A stretch of DNA of 64,000 nucleotides from Xanthomonas indica. Its GTDB lineage: Bacteria > Pseudomonadota > Gammaproteobacteria > Xanthomonadales > Xanthomonadaceae. Shown piece by piece: positions 16,877 through 25,450 of the stretch; positions within the stretch are counted from its first letter, which is position 1; every line of letters starts with the position of its first letter. The position numbers and the translations under genes are program-made. The DNA lies in NCBI RefSeq assembly GCF_040529045.1, contig NZ_CP131914.1, positions 1,348,501 to 1,412,500 on the forward strand, given 5' to 3'. The notes beneath the pieces were generated by a model that was not told the DNA's origin, did not search any database, and worked only from the letters and a program-made list of their open reading frames with translations.

Positions 16877-18250
16877 TCAGCGCGGCGCGGCGGGGCGGTT
16901 GCCGCCGCCGTTGCCCTGGCGGCGGCCCTGACCCTGGCGGCGGGCGCCGTCGGCGTGGTGGCCGCCGGGCTTCTTGCTGCCGGCGTGGGCATGCGCATGC
17001 GCCGGCGCATCGCCGTGGCCGCGGCGGGCATGGCTGCCGCGGCGCGGCGGACGCTGGCCGCCCGGACGCTCGTCCGGCGGGTTGTTGTTGCCCCAGCGGA
17101 TCGGCGTGACCGGCTCGAAGCCCGGCACGTCGCGGATGTCCATCTCGCGCTTGAGCATGCGTGCGATCGCGCGCAGCAGCTTGGCCTCGTCCTGCGCCAC
17201 CAGCGAGATCGCCTCACCGGTCGAACCGTTGCGGCCGGTGCGGCCGATGCGGTGCACGTAGTCCTCGGCGACCATCGGCAGGTCGTAGTTGATGACCTTG
17301 GGCAACTGGTCGATGTCGATGCCGCGCGCCGCGATGTCGGTGGCCACCAGCACGGTGATCCGGCCGGCCTTGAAGTCGCTCAGCGCACGCAGGCGCTGGC
17401 CCTGGCTCTTGTTGCCATGGATCGCGGCGGTCTTCAGCCCGGACTTGTCCAGGAAGGTGGTCAGCTTGTCGGCGCCATGCTTGGTGCGGGCGAACACCAG
17501 GGTCTGCTTGCGCGAGTCGGCGGCCAGCAGGTGCAGCAGCAGTTCGCGCTTGCGCGCACCGTCCACCGGGTGCACGCGGTGGGTGATGGTGTCGGCCACG
17601 GTGTTGCTCGGAGTGGCCTGGATTTCCTGCGGATCGTGCATGAACTCGCGGGCCAACTGCTTGATGCCGTCCTCGAAGGTGGCCGAGAACAGCAGGGTCT
17701 GCCGGTTCTGCTTGGGCAGCTTGGCGAGGATGCGCTTGATCGAGGGCAGGAAGCCCATGTCGAGCATGCGGTCGGCTTCGTCCAGCACCAGGATCTCGAT
17801 GCCCGACAGGTCCACGCTGCGACGCTCGAGGTGGTCGAGCAGGCGGCCCGGGCAGGCGATCAGCAGGTCCACGCCGCGACGCAGCGCGTCGAGCTGGTTG
17901 CCCATGCCCACGCCGCCGTAGATGGTGGTGCTGGGAATGCGCAGGTACTTGCTGTAGCCGCGCAGGCTGTCGTGGACCTGGGTGGCCAGTTCGCGGGTCG
18001 GGGTCAGGATCAGCGCGCGCGGCTTGCGCGGGCCGGTGCCCACCGGCTGCGGCGAGGTGCCCAGGTGCTGCAGCAGCGGCAGGCCGAACGCGGCGGTCTT
18101 GCCGGTGCCGGTCTGCGCGCCGGCCATCAGGTCATGGCCTTCCAGGGCGACGGGAATGGCCTGCGCCTGGATCGGGGTGGGGGTTTCGTAGCCCTGCTCG
18201 GCCAACGCGCGCAGCAGGAAGGGCGCAAGGCCCAGGGATTCGAACGACAT
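16877..18250 (-). CDS. rhlE: DEAD-box ATP-dependent RNA helicase, RhlE type
   Basis: The 457-residue protein unwinds RNA duplexes in ribosome assembly or mRNA decay. Conserved motifs in order: Q motif (about residues 22-28), AQTGTGKT (45-52), PTRELA, DEAD (157-160), SAT (189-191), ARGID, and HRIGRTGR near 331. After about residue 385 comes a low-complexity basic tail rich in Arg, Gly, His and Pro, typical of RhlE-like proteins and likely RNA-binding. The start at 18250 gives the family N-terminus [17 protein letters not shown] ~345-bp gap separates it from the divergent FAH gene and leaves room for a long 5' UTR, as is common for cold-inducible helicases. Confidence 0.92.
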   Translation of the reverse strand: MSFESLGLAPFLLRALAEQGYETPTPIQAQAIPVALEGHDLMAGAQTGTGKTAAFGLPLLQHLGTSPQPVGTGPRKPRALILTPTRELATQVHDSLRGYSKYLRIPSTTIYGGVGMGNQLDALRRGVDLLIACPGRLLDHLERRSVDLSGIEILVLDEADRMLDMGFLPSIKRILAKLPKQNRQTLLFSATFEDGIKQLAREFMHDPQEIQATPSNTVADTITHRVHPVDGARKRELLLHLLAADSRKQTLVFARTKHGADKLTTFLDKSGLKTAAIHGNKSQGQRLRALSDFKAGRITVLVATDIAARGIDIDQLPKVINYDLPMVAEDYVHRIGRTGRNGSTGEAISLVAQDEAKLLRAIARMLKREMDIRDVPGFEPVTPIRWGNNNPPDERPGGQRPPRRGSHARRGHGDAPAHAHAHAGSKKPGGHHADGARRQGQGRRQGNGGGNRPAAPR

Positions 18251-18595
18251 GAGAATGCTCCGGATAACGCGCCGACGCCGGGACGGACCCGGCGCGCAGG
18301 CGCAAGTAGGTGAGGCTCGGAGCGTTCCCGTGAACCGCGCTGCGAGAGGGTGGATCAACCCGCAGCGCGAGGCTGGGGTTCGTCGGCACCACGAAAGGCG
18401 TCGGGCGGGGCGGGCGAGTCGGATCGTTGCGATCCTGGCCTCGCCGGCGATCCCTGAGGGAAACGGACGGCCGCATGCAGACCGGGTCAGTGTACCTGAA
18501 TTGGCGCGCTGCACAAAATGCGGGTCCGTTTCAGTTGAAACCAAGCCGGCGTCTGGCCGTACAATCGCCGGCTCAGCCCCCAGCACTGGACGGAC
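18251..18595. other. Divergent intergenic region rhlE / FAH
   Basis: The 345-bp gap carries no plausible coding sequence. It must contain both promoters. The half next to rhlE is G+C-rich and could fold strongly as a 5' UTR; the half next to the FAH gene is less GC-rich (about 18500-18570). No repeat elements or clear operators were found. Confidence 0.5.
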
Positions 18596-19585
18596 ATGAA
18601 GCTAGGTTCCCTGAAGGAAGGCGGTCGCGACGGCACCCTGATCGTCGTGTCCCGCGATCTGACCCGCGCGGTGCGCGCCACCGGCATCGCGCCGACCCTG
18701 CAGCGCGCGCTGGAGGACTGGAGCAACCTCGCCCCGCGCCTGAACGCCTTGTCCGAGTCGCTCAACGACGGCAGCGCCGACGGCCAGTTCGACCTGGACA
18801 TGGCGGCGCTGGCGGCGCCGCTGCCGCGCGCCTACGAATTCCTCGACGGCAGCGCCTACCTGCCGCACGTCGAACGCGTGCGCCGCGCGCGCGGCGCCGA
18901 GGTGCCGGAGAGCTTCTACACCGATCCGCTGATGTACCAGGCGGTCAGCGCCGGCTTCTACGGCCCGCGCGACGCGGTCAAGGTGGTCAGCGAGGATTAC
19001 GGCATCGACCTGGAGGCCGAGATCGTGGTGGTCACTGACGACGTGCCGATGGCGGTCAGCCCGGCGCAGGCCGCCGCGCACATCCAACTGATCGGCCTGG
19101 TCAACGACGTGTCGCTGCGCAACCTGATTCCGCCGGAACTGGCCAAGGGCTTCGGCTTCGTGCAGTCCAAGCCGCGTTCGGCGCTGTCGCCGGTGTTCGT
19201 CACTCCCGACGAACTGGGCGATGCCTGGCAGGGCAACAAGGTGCACCTGCCGCTGCTGACCCACATCAACGGCGCCTGGTTCGGCGCGCCGGAAGCCGGC
19301 GAGGACATGCAGTTCGATTTCGCGCAGCTGGTCGCGCACGCGGCCAAGACCCGGCCGCTGGCGGCCGGCGCGGTGGTCGGCTCGGGCACCATCGCCAACC
19401 AGGACACCACGCGCGGCGCCTCCTGCTTCGCCGAGCAGCGCACCGTGGAGACCCTGCGCGACGGCAAGCCGAGCACGCCGTACATGTCCTTCGGCGACGT
19501 GGTGCGGATCGAAATGCTGGACCGTGACGGAGTGAGCATCTTCGGCGCGATCGAGCAGCGCATCGAGCAGGCGCCGCTGCCCTGA
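18596..19585 (+). CDS. Fumarylacetoacetate hydrolase family protein
   Basis: The 329-residue protein has the FAH C-terminal fold and probably cleaves fumarylacetoacetate to fumarate and acetoacetate at the end of tyrosine degradation. Metal-ligand carboxylates are visible in [14 protein letters not shown] and in the NDVSLRN loop; the [17 protein letters not shown] and [14 protein letters not shown] segments are typical of the FAHD branch. Maleylacetoacetate isomerase begins 89 bases downstream on the same strand, which supports the pathway assignment. Other tyrosine-degradation genes (hppD, hmgA) are not in the window. Confidence 0.88.
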   Translation: MKLGSLKEGGRDGTLIVVSRDLTRAVRATGIAPTLQRALEDWSNLAPRLNALSESLNDGSADGQFDLDMAALAAPLPRAYEFLDGSAYLPHVERVRRARGAEVPESFYTDPLMYQAVSAGFYGPRDAVKVVSEDYGIDLEAEIVVVTDDVPMAVSPAQAAAHIQLIGLVNDVSLRNLIPPELAKGFGFVQSKPRSALSPVFVTPDELGDAWQGNKVHLPLLTHINGAWFGAPEAGEDMQFDFAQLVAHAAKTRPLAAGAVVGSGTIANQDTTRGASCFAEQRTVETLRDGKPSTPYMSFGDVVRIEMLDRDGVSIFGAIEQRIEQAPLP

Positions 19586-19674
19586 CCCGGCCGGCGGCGG
19601 TGCCGGGGCGACCGGCGGCGCCGCGGCCCAGGTGTCCACCGGTATCGTTGTCGATTGCGCAGACGGAGGCGGGC

Positions 19675-20331
19675 ATGGACGAGGCACTGCAGCTTTATAC
19701 CTACTGGCGCTCCAGTGCCGCGTACCGGGTGCGCATCGGGCTGGAGCTCAAGCGCCTGGCCTACCAGTCGCTGCCGGTGCATCTGGTGCGCGATGGCGGG
19801 CAGCAGCATTCGCCGGAATATGCACGCTTGAACCCGCAGGAGCTGGTGCCGACCCTGTGCCACGACGGCCAGCCGATCCGCCAGTCGCTGGCGATCCTGG
19901 AGTACCTGGACGAGCGCTGGCCGGAGCCGCCGCTGCTGCCGGACGCGCCGATCGATCGCGCCCGCGTGCGTGGCCTGGCGCAACTGATCGCCTGCGACAT
20001 CCACCCGCTCAACAACCTGCGCGTGGCGCAGTTCTTCGAGAGCGCCTGGAACGTGCCGCAGCCCGAGCGCGAGGAGTGGATGCGGCACTGGATGCAGGTC
20101 GGCTTCGATGCGCTGGAGCAACTGCTGGCCGAATCGCCGGACACCGGCAGTTTCTGCCATGGCGAGCAGCCGGGCCTGGCCGACTGCTGCCTGGTGCCGC
20201 AGCTGTACAACGCGCGCCGCTTCGGCGTGGACCTGCAGGTCTACCCGACCCTGGAGCGGATCGAGCGCGCCTGCCTGGCGCTGCCGGCCTTCGACGCGGC
20301 GCGCCCGGAAAACCAGCCCGACGCGCAGTAA
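19675..20331 (+). CDS. maiA: Maleylacetoacetate isomerase (zeta-class GST)
   Basis: The 218-residue glutathione-S-transferase-fold enzyme isomerises maleylacetoacetate to fumarylacetoacetate. The zeta-class signature YWRSSAAYRVRIGLELK (residues 9-25) contains the active-site serines, NPQELVPTL and QSLAILEYLDE form the glutathione site, and DIHPLNNLRV is a C-domain hallmark. The ATG at 19675 gives the family N-terminus. It works directly upstream of the FAH step encoded by the preceding gene. Confidence 0.95.
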   Translation: MDEALQLYTYWRSSAAYRVRIGLELKRLAYQSLPVHLVRDGGQQHSPEYARLNPQELVPTLCHDGQPIRQSLAILEYLDERWPEPPLLPDAPIDRARVRGLAQLIACDIHPLNNLRVAQFFESAWNVPQPEREEWMRHWMQVGFDALEQLLAESPDTGSFCHGEQPGLADCCLVPQLYNARRFGVDLQVYPTLERIERACLALPAFDAARPENQPDAQ

Positions 20332-20346
20332 GTCGGGAGTATCGTC

Positions 20347-20714
20347 GTAGGAGCGGCTTCAGCCGCGACCGGCGTGCCGGTAATGCCCGATCGGCCAACG
20401 CTGCCGCCATCCCTGCCGCATCGGTAAGCATGAGAATGTGGAAAGGACTGCAGTGCCTGACGCTCCGTCCTTCGCGCGTCGCGACTGAAGTCGCTCCCAC
20501 AGGGGCTTGCGGCGAACGCGCTGGGTGCACTGTGGGAGGGACTTCAGTCCCGACGCGCAGTTGCGTGGAGGTGGCGTTTGCCCCGGGAAGGGCGACCGCG
20601 CGGTGACCGCTGGTGGACCCTGGTCCGCCGTTGCCGCCGTTGCCGCCGTCGCCGCGGGGCCAGCGCGACCAGGCGTCTGCGAACGCCCGGTCGCGGCTGA
20701 AGCCGCTCCTACGA
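20347..20714. repeat. Composite REP cluster (four copies)
   Basis: Four dispersed repeats fill most of the 398-bp gap between maiA and pilU: GTAGGAGCGGCTTCAGCCGC (20347-20366), GTCGCGACTGAAGTCGC with TCCCACA (20478-20500), TGTGGGAGGGACTTCAGTCC (20531-20550) and GGTCGCGGCTGAAGCCGCTC with CTACGA (20689-20714). The first and last are inverted relative to each other, as are the middle two, so the cluster is a BIME-like array located where two convergent genes end. Confidence 0.75.
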
Positions 20715-20729
20715 GGAAGTGGCGACGCC

Positions 20730-21869
20730 TCAGACGAAGCCGTGGGTGATGCGCGGCGCGGCGCTGGGGCCGCTGTCGTAGTCGGCGTAGGGATCGTGTT
20801 CGCCGCTGCCGCCTTCGGACAGGCGGAACTTCAAGGCCAGGCCGTCGCGCGAGTCGGCCGCGCGCAGCGCTTCCTCCTGCTCGATCTGGCCCTGCTTGAC
20901 CATGCGGAACAGGCACTGGTCGAAGGTCTCCATGCCTTCCTCCAGCGATTCCTCCATCGCCTGCTTGATCTCGTGGACCTGGCCGCGGCGCAGCAGGTCG
21001 CGGATCATCGGCGTGTTCAACAGCACTTCCGAGGCCGGCCGGCGGCGGCCGCTGCTGTCCTTGACCAGGCGCTGCGAGATCACCGCGCGCAGGTTCAGCG
21101 ACAGGTTCATCAGCACGTTCTTGTGCGCGCTCTCGGGGAAGAAGTTGAGGATGCGCTCGATGGTCTGGTCGGCGTTGTTGGAGTGCAGGGTGGCCAGGCA
21201 CAGGTGCCCGGTCTCGGCGAAGGCGATGGCCGCCTCCATGGTCTCCGCGTCCAGGATCTCGCCGATCAGGATCACGTCCGGCGCCTCGCGCATCGCGTTC
21301 TTCAGTGCGTTGTGGAAGGCGTGGGTGTCCAGCCCGACCTCGCGCTGGTTGACGATGGACATCTTGTGCTTGTGCAGGTATTCGATCGGGTCCTCGATGG
21401 TGAGGATGTGCCCGGTGGTGGTGCTGTTGCGGTAGTCGATCATCGAGGCCAGCGAGGTGGACTTGCCCGAGCCGGTCGAGCCGACCACCAGGACCAGCCC
21501 GCGCGGGGTCATGATCACGTCCTTGAGCACCTGCGGCAGGTGCAGCTCCTCGATGCTGGGGATCTTGCTGCGGATCGCGCGGATCACCATGCCGACCTCG
21601 CCGCGCTGCTTGAACACGTTGACGCGGAAGCGCCCGGCGTCCTGCAGGGCGATGGCCATGTTCAATTCCAGCTCCCGCTCGAACTGCGGCACCTGGCCTT
21701 CGTCCATCAGCGAGTAGGCGATCTTCTTGACCATGCCCGGCGGCAGGCCGGTGGCGCCGAGCGGGTACAGCTTGCCTTCGATCTTGATATAGACCGGTGC
21801 TCCTGTGGTCAGGAACATGTCCGAGGCGTTCTTTTCGGTCATCAGCTTCAGGAAATAGCCGATATCCAT
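20730..21869 (-). CDS. pilU: Type IV pilus retraction ATPase, PilU type
   Basis: The 379-residue hexameric ATPase works with PilT to retract type IV pili for twitching. Walker A is GSTGSGKST (residues 130-138), the Asp box holds IEDPIEYLH, Walker B is LIGEILDAETM and the His box is AETGHLCLATLH. The C-terminal extension beyond the PilT core and the total length near 380 favour PilU over PilT; PilT-like use cannot be fully excluded. The Walker B region reads GEILDAET rather than GEMRDxET, another PilU-like trait. Confidence 0.9.
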   Translation of the reverse strand: MDIGYFLKLMTEKNASDMFLTTGAPVYIKIEGKLYPLGATGLPPGMVKKIAYSLMDEGQVPQFERELELNMAIALQDAGRFRVNVFKQRGEVGMVIRAIRSKIPSIEELHLPQVLKDVIMTPRGLVLVVGSTGSGKSTSLASMIDYRNSTTTGHILTIEDPIEYLHKHKMSIVNQREVGLDTHAFHNALKNAMREAPDVILIGEILDAETMEAAIAFAETGHLCLATLHSNNADQTIERILNFFPESAHKNVLMNLSLNLRAVISQRLVKDSSGRRRPASEVLLNTPMIRDLLRRGQVHEIKQAMEESLEEGMETFDQCLFRMVKQGQIEQEEALRAADSRDGLALKFRLSEGGSGEHDPYADYDSGPSAAPRITHGFV

Positions 21870-21968
21870 GCGCAATGGTTCCCCAACGATCCGCAATCGC
21901 CCGTTGCAAGCGCGCCACAGGCTTCCGACAATGGCCGTGATCGACGTCTCCGTCCACGGCCCCCCTAG

Positions 21969-22361
21969 ATGAAAACTAGCTTCGCACACTTCCGTTGTCA
22001 GCAGTATGTGATGGCCTGCGCATTGGCGTTGTTCGCCGCGCCGGCCGCATTCGCCCAGGTGGCCTCGCCGGAACTGCTGTCTGCGCAGCAGGCGGTGCAG
22101 CGCGCGATCCAGGCCGATGCCGATCAGTACGCGCCGGACCTGCTGGCCAGCGCCCGCCAGGGCCTGGAACAGGCGCAGCAGGCCGCGCTCGACCGCCGCC
22201 AGCGCAAGACCGCGCCGCAGCTGGCGCTGCGCGTGGCCGCCGATGCCGACCTGGCCCGCGCTCGCAGCGAGGAGGCGGTGGCCAATGCGCAGTTGAAGCA
22301 GCGCCAGGCCGAGGTGGCCCAACTGCAACAGACCCTGGGCACCGGGGAGGGCCGTCCATGA
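21969..22361 (+). CDS. DUF4398 domain protein, exported
   Basis: The 130-residue protein has a signal peptide (ALALFAAPAAFA|QVA, cleavage near residue 30) followed by a helical hairpin of heptad-rich sequence matching DUF4398. The function is unknown. Its last codons overlap the next gene by 4 bases (ATGA), and both proteins carry long coiled helices, so they probably act as a pair in the periplasm. It diverges from pilU across 99 bp. Confidence 0.8.
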   Translation: MKTSFAHFRCQQYVMACALALFAAPAAFAQVASPELLSAQQAVQRAIQADADQYAPDLLASARQGLEQAQQAALDRRQRKTAPQLALRVAADADLARARSEEAVANAQLKQRQAEVAQLQQTLGTGEGRP

Positions 22362-23251
22362 GCCGCGCGCTGCACGGAATGCGCCGCCTGGCCCTGCTGG
22401 CGTTGCTGCTGGCGCCGCTGGGCGCGATGGCGGCCGACGACCCGGAACTGGCCGTGCTCAACCAGCGCCTGGTGGCGCTGCAGGCCGATCCGCTCAACGC
22501 CGATGTCGCCGCCTACGAACGCCTGCAGGCGCAGCAGGCGGTGGCCAACTTCGCCAACGCCAAGCGCAAGGAGCGCGACGAGGCGCGCTACCTGGCCGAG
22601 CGCCGGGTCGAGATCGCCGAAACCATGGCCCGCGCCGAAATCGCCCGGCGCCAGGTCGACCAGTTGGAGAAGACCCGCAGCGATCTGCTGATCGAGGCCA
22701 GCCGCCGCGAGGCCGCGCGGGCCCGCCAGGAGGCCGAGCGCCTGCGCGTGCAGGCGCAGATCCAGGCCGAGGAGGCCGAGAGCCTGCGCCAGGCCGCCGA
22801 GGCCGAGCAGGCTGCGCGGGCAGACGCGGATGCGGCCCTGGCCAGCGTCGCCGGGCAGCAGACCGCCAAGCTCAGCGCCGCGCAGCAGAAGTCGGCCAAG
22901 CTGGCGCGCGAGGAGGCCGAACTGGTCGCCGGCACCAAGCTGCCGGCCTCGCGCTTCGAGACGCGCGGGGAGGTCTTCACCTTCTCCGGCGCGGCCTTCG
23001 GCGCCGGCAAGGCGGCGCTGTCGGGCGATGCCACGAACCAGGCCAAGGCCCTGTCCCAGTACCTGCAGATCAGCAAGGGCAAGGTGCGGGTCGAAGCCTA
23101 CGACACCGATGCCGGGGTGGCGCAGAAGCGCGCCGATGCCCTGCGCGCGGCCCTGGTCAGCGGCGGCGTGCCCGCCAACCGGGTGCAGGCGGTCGGCAAG
23201 AAGGGGGCGTCGACCAAGGCCCGTTCGGCCGAGGTTGTGATCGCGCCCTAA
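22358..23251 (+). CDS. Exported coiled-coil protein with OmpA-like C-terminal domain
   Basis: This 297-residue protein has a signal peptide (LLLAPLGAMA|ADD), a long Ala/Glu/Arg-rich coiled coil (about residues 50-190), and a C-terminal domain (about 205-297) with the layout of OmpA-like peptidoglycan-binding modules (VEAYDTDAG...KRADALRAALVSGGVPANRVQAVG). The OmpA motif is weak: the usual NxxLSxxRA is reduced to QKRADALRAA, so peptidoglycan binding is tentative. The start overlaps the DUF4398 gene, suggesting coupled translation. No experimental role is known to me. Confidence 0.75.
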   Translation: MSRALHGMRRLALLALLLAPLGAMAADDPELAVLNQRLVALQADPLNADVAAYERLQAQQAVANFANAKRKERDEARYLAERRVEIAETMARAEIARRQVDQLEKTRSDLLIEASRREAARARQEAERLRVQAQIQAEEAESLRQAAEAEQAARADADAALASVAGQQTAKLSAAQQKSAKLAREEAELVAGTKLPASRFETRGEVFTFSGAAFGAGKAALSGDATNQAKALSQYLQISKGKVRVEAYDTDAGVAQKRADALRAALVSGGVPANRVQAVGKKGASTKARSAEVVIAP

Positions 23252-23585
23252 GCCTGTCGTGCCCTTTTGCATCGGCGTTTAACGGGGTTTTCCCCTGGGC
23301 CTGAGCGCCGAGCAACTGAATGCGACAAAGCGGGCTTGCTTCTCTTGTCCGCGGCGGTAGGGAAGCGTAGGGTCGGTATTCCAGGTGGCACTCCCGCCGC
23401 CTGGTGCCAACGGAGGAGTCCGAGCCGATGACGCAGTGGCGCGCACCGCAGTCCGACGTCGCAGGAACCGTGGTTCCAGGCGTTGCGGCGGTGCAGCCGG
23501 CGGCTCGCGCGCTTCCGCTCCCAGGCAACGCCCCGTGCCGCAGCGGCCGGGGCGTTCTTGTTTCTAGCTGAAGGAGGCTATTCCT
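23252..23585 (+). other. Structured intergenic region, possible small RNA
   Basis: There is no convincing ORF. Several strong local hairpins are visible, including GGAACC-GT-GGTTCC (about 23462-23475), and the region closes with a good rho-independent terminator at 23527-23563. That could end the upstream operon's transcript or define a separate small RNA starting near 23350. I found no match to the conserved cores of 6S, SRP, RNase P or tmRNA. Confidence 0.35.
23527..23563 (+). terminator. Rho-independent terminator
   Basis: Stem AACGCCCC (23527-23534) pairs with GGGGCGTT (23549-23556), followed by CTTGTTT. It lies 275 bases past the nearest upstream stop codon and only 30 bases before the DUF465 gene. 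Confidence 0.8.
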
Positions 23586-23804
23586 ATGTTCGAAGGGCAA
23601 CCGCAGACCGAAATCGACGCGTTGATCAAGTCCGATCCGGAGTTCAAGCAGCTCTACCAGCGCCACAAGACCTTGGACAAGAAGTGCATGGACGCCGAGC
23701 TCGGCGTGCTGCCGATCGACGATGTCACCCTGGCGCAGATGAAGCGCGAAAAGCTCGCCGCCAAGGAAAAGCTGCTGCGCCTTTACGAGCAGAAGCCGCA
23801 CTGA
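23586..23804 (+). CDS. DUF465 (YdcH family) small protein
   Basis: The 72-residue protein is a two-helix coiled-coil hairpin typical of DUF465 (FEGQPQTEIDALIKSDPEFKQL ... MKREKLAAKEKLLRLYE). The function is unknown. A strong ribosome-binding site, AAGGAGG, lies about nine bases ahead of the ATG, so it is likely well translated. It starts right after a terminator and therefore has its own promoter or depends on readthrough. Confidence 0.88.
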   Translation: MFEGQPQTEIDALIKSDPEFKQLYQRHKTLDKKCMDAELGVLPIDDVTLAQMKREKLAAKEKLLRLYEQKPH

Positions 23805-23995
23805 CCGTCCCATTCCCCCTTGTCGCGGGCGGTGGCTGGCCTCCTCGTCGGCTTGCCACCGTCCGCGTCATCCCCCTCCGAGAGCCGCGATTGCGGCTTT
23901 TTTCGTCCGTGCCGCGCGCATTCTCTGACTTTCCACCCCCGAGCGCGGATAATGCCCGGTCCAGCCGCTGCCGCGGCGCGACGCATTCGGACCCG

Positions 23996-25366
23996 ATGGC
24001 CATTCACTCCTCCGTCCTCGACCTGATCGGCGACACCCCTATCGTCAAGGCCAGCAAGCTCGACACCGGGGTGTGCGAGCTGTACCTGAAGCTGGAGAGC
24101 GCCAATCCCGGCGGCTCGATCAAGGATCGCATCGGCCTGTCGATGATCGAGGCGGCCGAGCGCCGCGGCGACCTCACGCCCGGCGCGGTGCTGGTCGAGG
24201 GCACCGCCGGCAACACTGGCATCGGTCTGGCCCTGGTCGCCCAACAGAAGGGCTACAAGCTGATCCTGGTGGTCCCGGACAAGATGAGCCGGGAGAAGAT
24301 CTTCAACCTCAAGGCGATGGGCGCCGAGGTGGTGCTGACCCGCTCCGACGTGGCCAAGGGCCACCCCGAGTATTACCAGGACCTGGCCGCGCGCATCGCC
24401 GCCGAGACCCCGGGCGCCTACTTCATCAACCAGTTCGGCAACCCCGACAACCCCGCCGCGCACGAGTTCGGCACCGGCCCGGAGATCCTGCGGCAGATGG
24501 ACGACCGGCTGGACGCGATCGTGTTCGGCTGCGGCAGCTCCGGCACCATGACCGGCCTGTCGCGCGCCTTCGCCGCCGCCTCGCCGCACACCGAGCTGGT
24601 GCTGGCCGACCCGGTCGGTTCGATCCTGACCGAATACATCGAGCAGGGCACGGTCAGCGAGAAGTCCGGCAGCTGGCTGGTGGAGGGCATCGGCGAGGAT
24701 TTCCTGCCGGCGATCTCCGATTTCACCCGGGTCAAGAAGGCCTATTCGATCAGTGACGCCGAGAGTTTCCACACAGCGCGGGAACTGCTGGCCAAGGAGG
24801 GCATCCTCGGCGGCTCCTCCACCGGCACCCTGCTGGCGGCGGCGCTGAAGTACTGCCGCGAACAGACCGAGCCCAAGCGCGTGCTGGTGTTCGTCTGCGA
24901 CACCGGCAACAAGTACCTGTCGAAGATGTACAACGACTACTGGATGCTGGACAACGGCTTTCTGGAGCGCCCGCAGCACGGCGACCTGCGCGACCTGATC
25001 CTGCGCCCGTACAGCCAGCGCGACACGGTGGTGGTCGGCCCCAAGGACCTGCTGACCACTGCCTACCAGCGCATGAAGCTGTACGACGTGTCGCAGCTGC
25101 CGGTCATGGAAGGCGATCAATTGGTGGGCATCGTCGACGAAAGCGACGTCTTGTTGCATGTATACGGCGATGAAGCGCGGTTCCGCGACCCCGTGGCCAC
25201 GGCCATGGTCAGCAAGCTCGACCGGCTGGACGTCAAATCGCCGATCGAGGCCCTGCTGCCGGTGTTCGATCGCGGCCAGGTCGCCATCGTGATGAACGAG
25301 GGCGCTTTCCTCGGCCTGATCACCCGCATCGACCTGCTCAACTACCTGCGCCGCCGGGTGCAGTAA
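23996..25366 (+). CDS. cbs: Cystathionine beta-synthase
   Basis: The 456-residue enzyme condenses homocysteine and serine to cystathionine. The PLP lysine is K43 in NPGGSIKDRIG, the carboxylate loop is GTAGNTGIG (residues 69-77), and the phosphate-binding loop is GCGSSGTMTG. A C-terminal tandem CBS-domain module (about residues 335-456) could bind regulatory ligands. Followed 84 bases later by a cystathionine gamma-family enzyme, it forms a reverse-transsulfuration pair. The lack of a heme-binding N-terminus is normal in bacteria. Confidence 0.92.
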   Translation: MAIHSSVLDLIGDTPIVKASKLDTGVCELYLKLESANPGGSIKDRIGLSMIEAAERRGDLTPGAVLVEGTAGNTGIGLALVAQQKGYKLILVVPDKMSREKIFNLKAMGAEVVLTRSDVAKGHPEYYQDLAARIAAETPGAYFINQFGNPDNPAAHEFGTGPEILRQMDDRLDAIVFGCGSSGTMTGLSRAFAAASPHTELVLADPVGSILTEYIEQGTVSEKSGSWLVEGIGEDFLPAISDFTRVKKAYSISDAESFHTARELLAKEGILGGSSTGTLLAAALKYCREQTEPKRVLVFVCDTGNKYLSKMYNDYWMLDNGFLERPQHGDLRDLILRPYSQRDTVVVGPKDLLTTAYQRMKLYDVSQLPVMEGDQLVGIVDESDVLLHVYGDEARFRDPVATAMVSKLDRLDVKSPIEALLPVFDRGQVAIVMNEGAFLGLITRIDLLNYLRRRVQ

Positions 25367-25380
25367 TCCCTGCGCCCGGC

Positions 25381-25405
25381 ACGGCCCCGTGCTGCATGGG
25401 GCCGT
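25381..25405. terminator. Hairpin between cbs and metB
   Basis: ACGGCCCC (25381-25388) pairs with GGGGCCGT (25398-25405) over a nine-base loop. There is no clear U-tract, so it may only attenuate transcription or set mRNA end stability between the two genes. Confidence 0.4.
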
Positions 25406-25450
25406 TCAGACCGCACTGCTAGAATCACGCCCCTTTTCCGGTAACCCCAC

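Noticed and set aside
23350-23566. Possible 6S, SRP, RNase P or tmRNA gene
   Set aside because: Conserved cores of these RNAs were looked for and not found; only a generic small-RNA candidate is kept.
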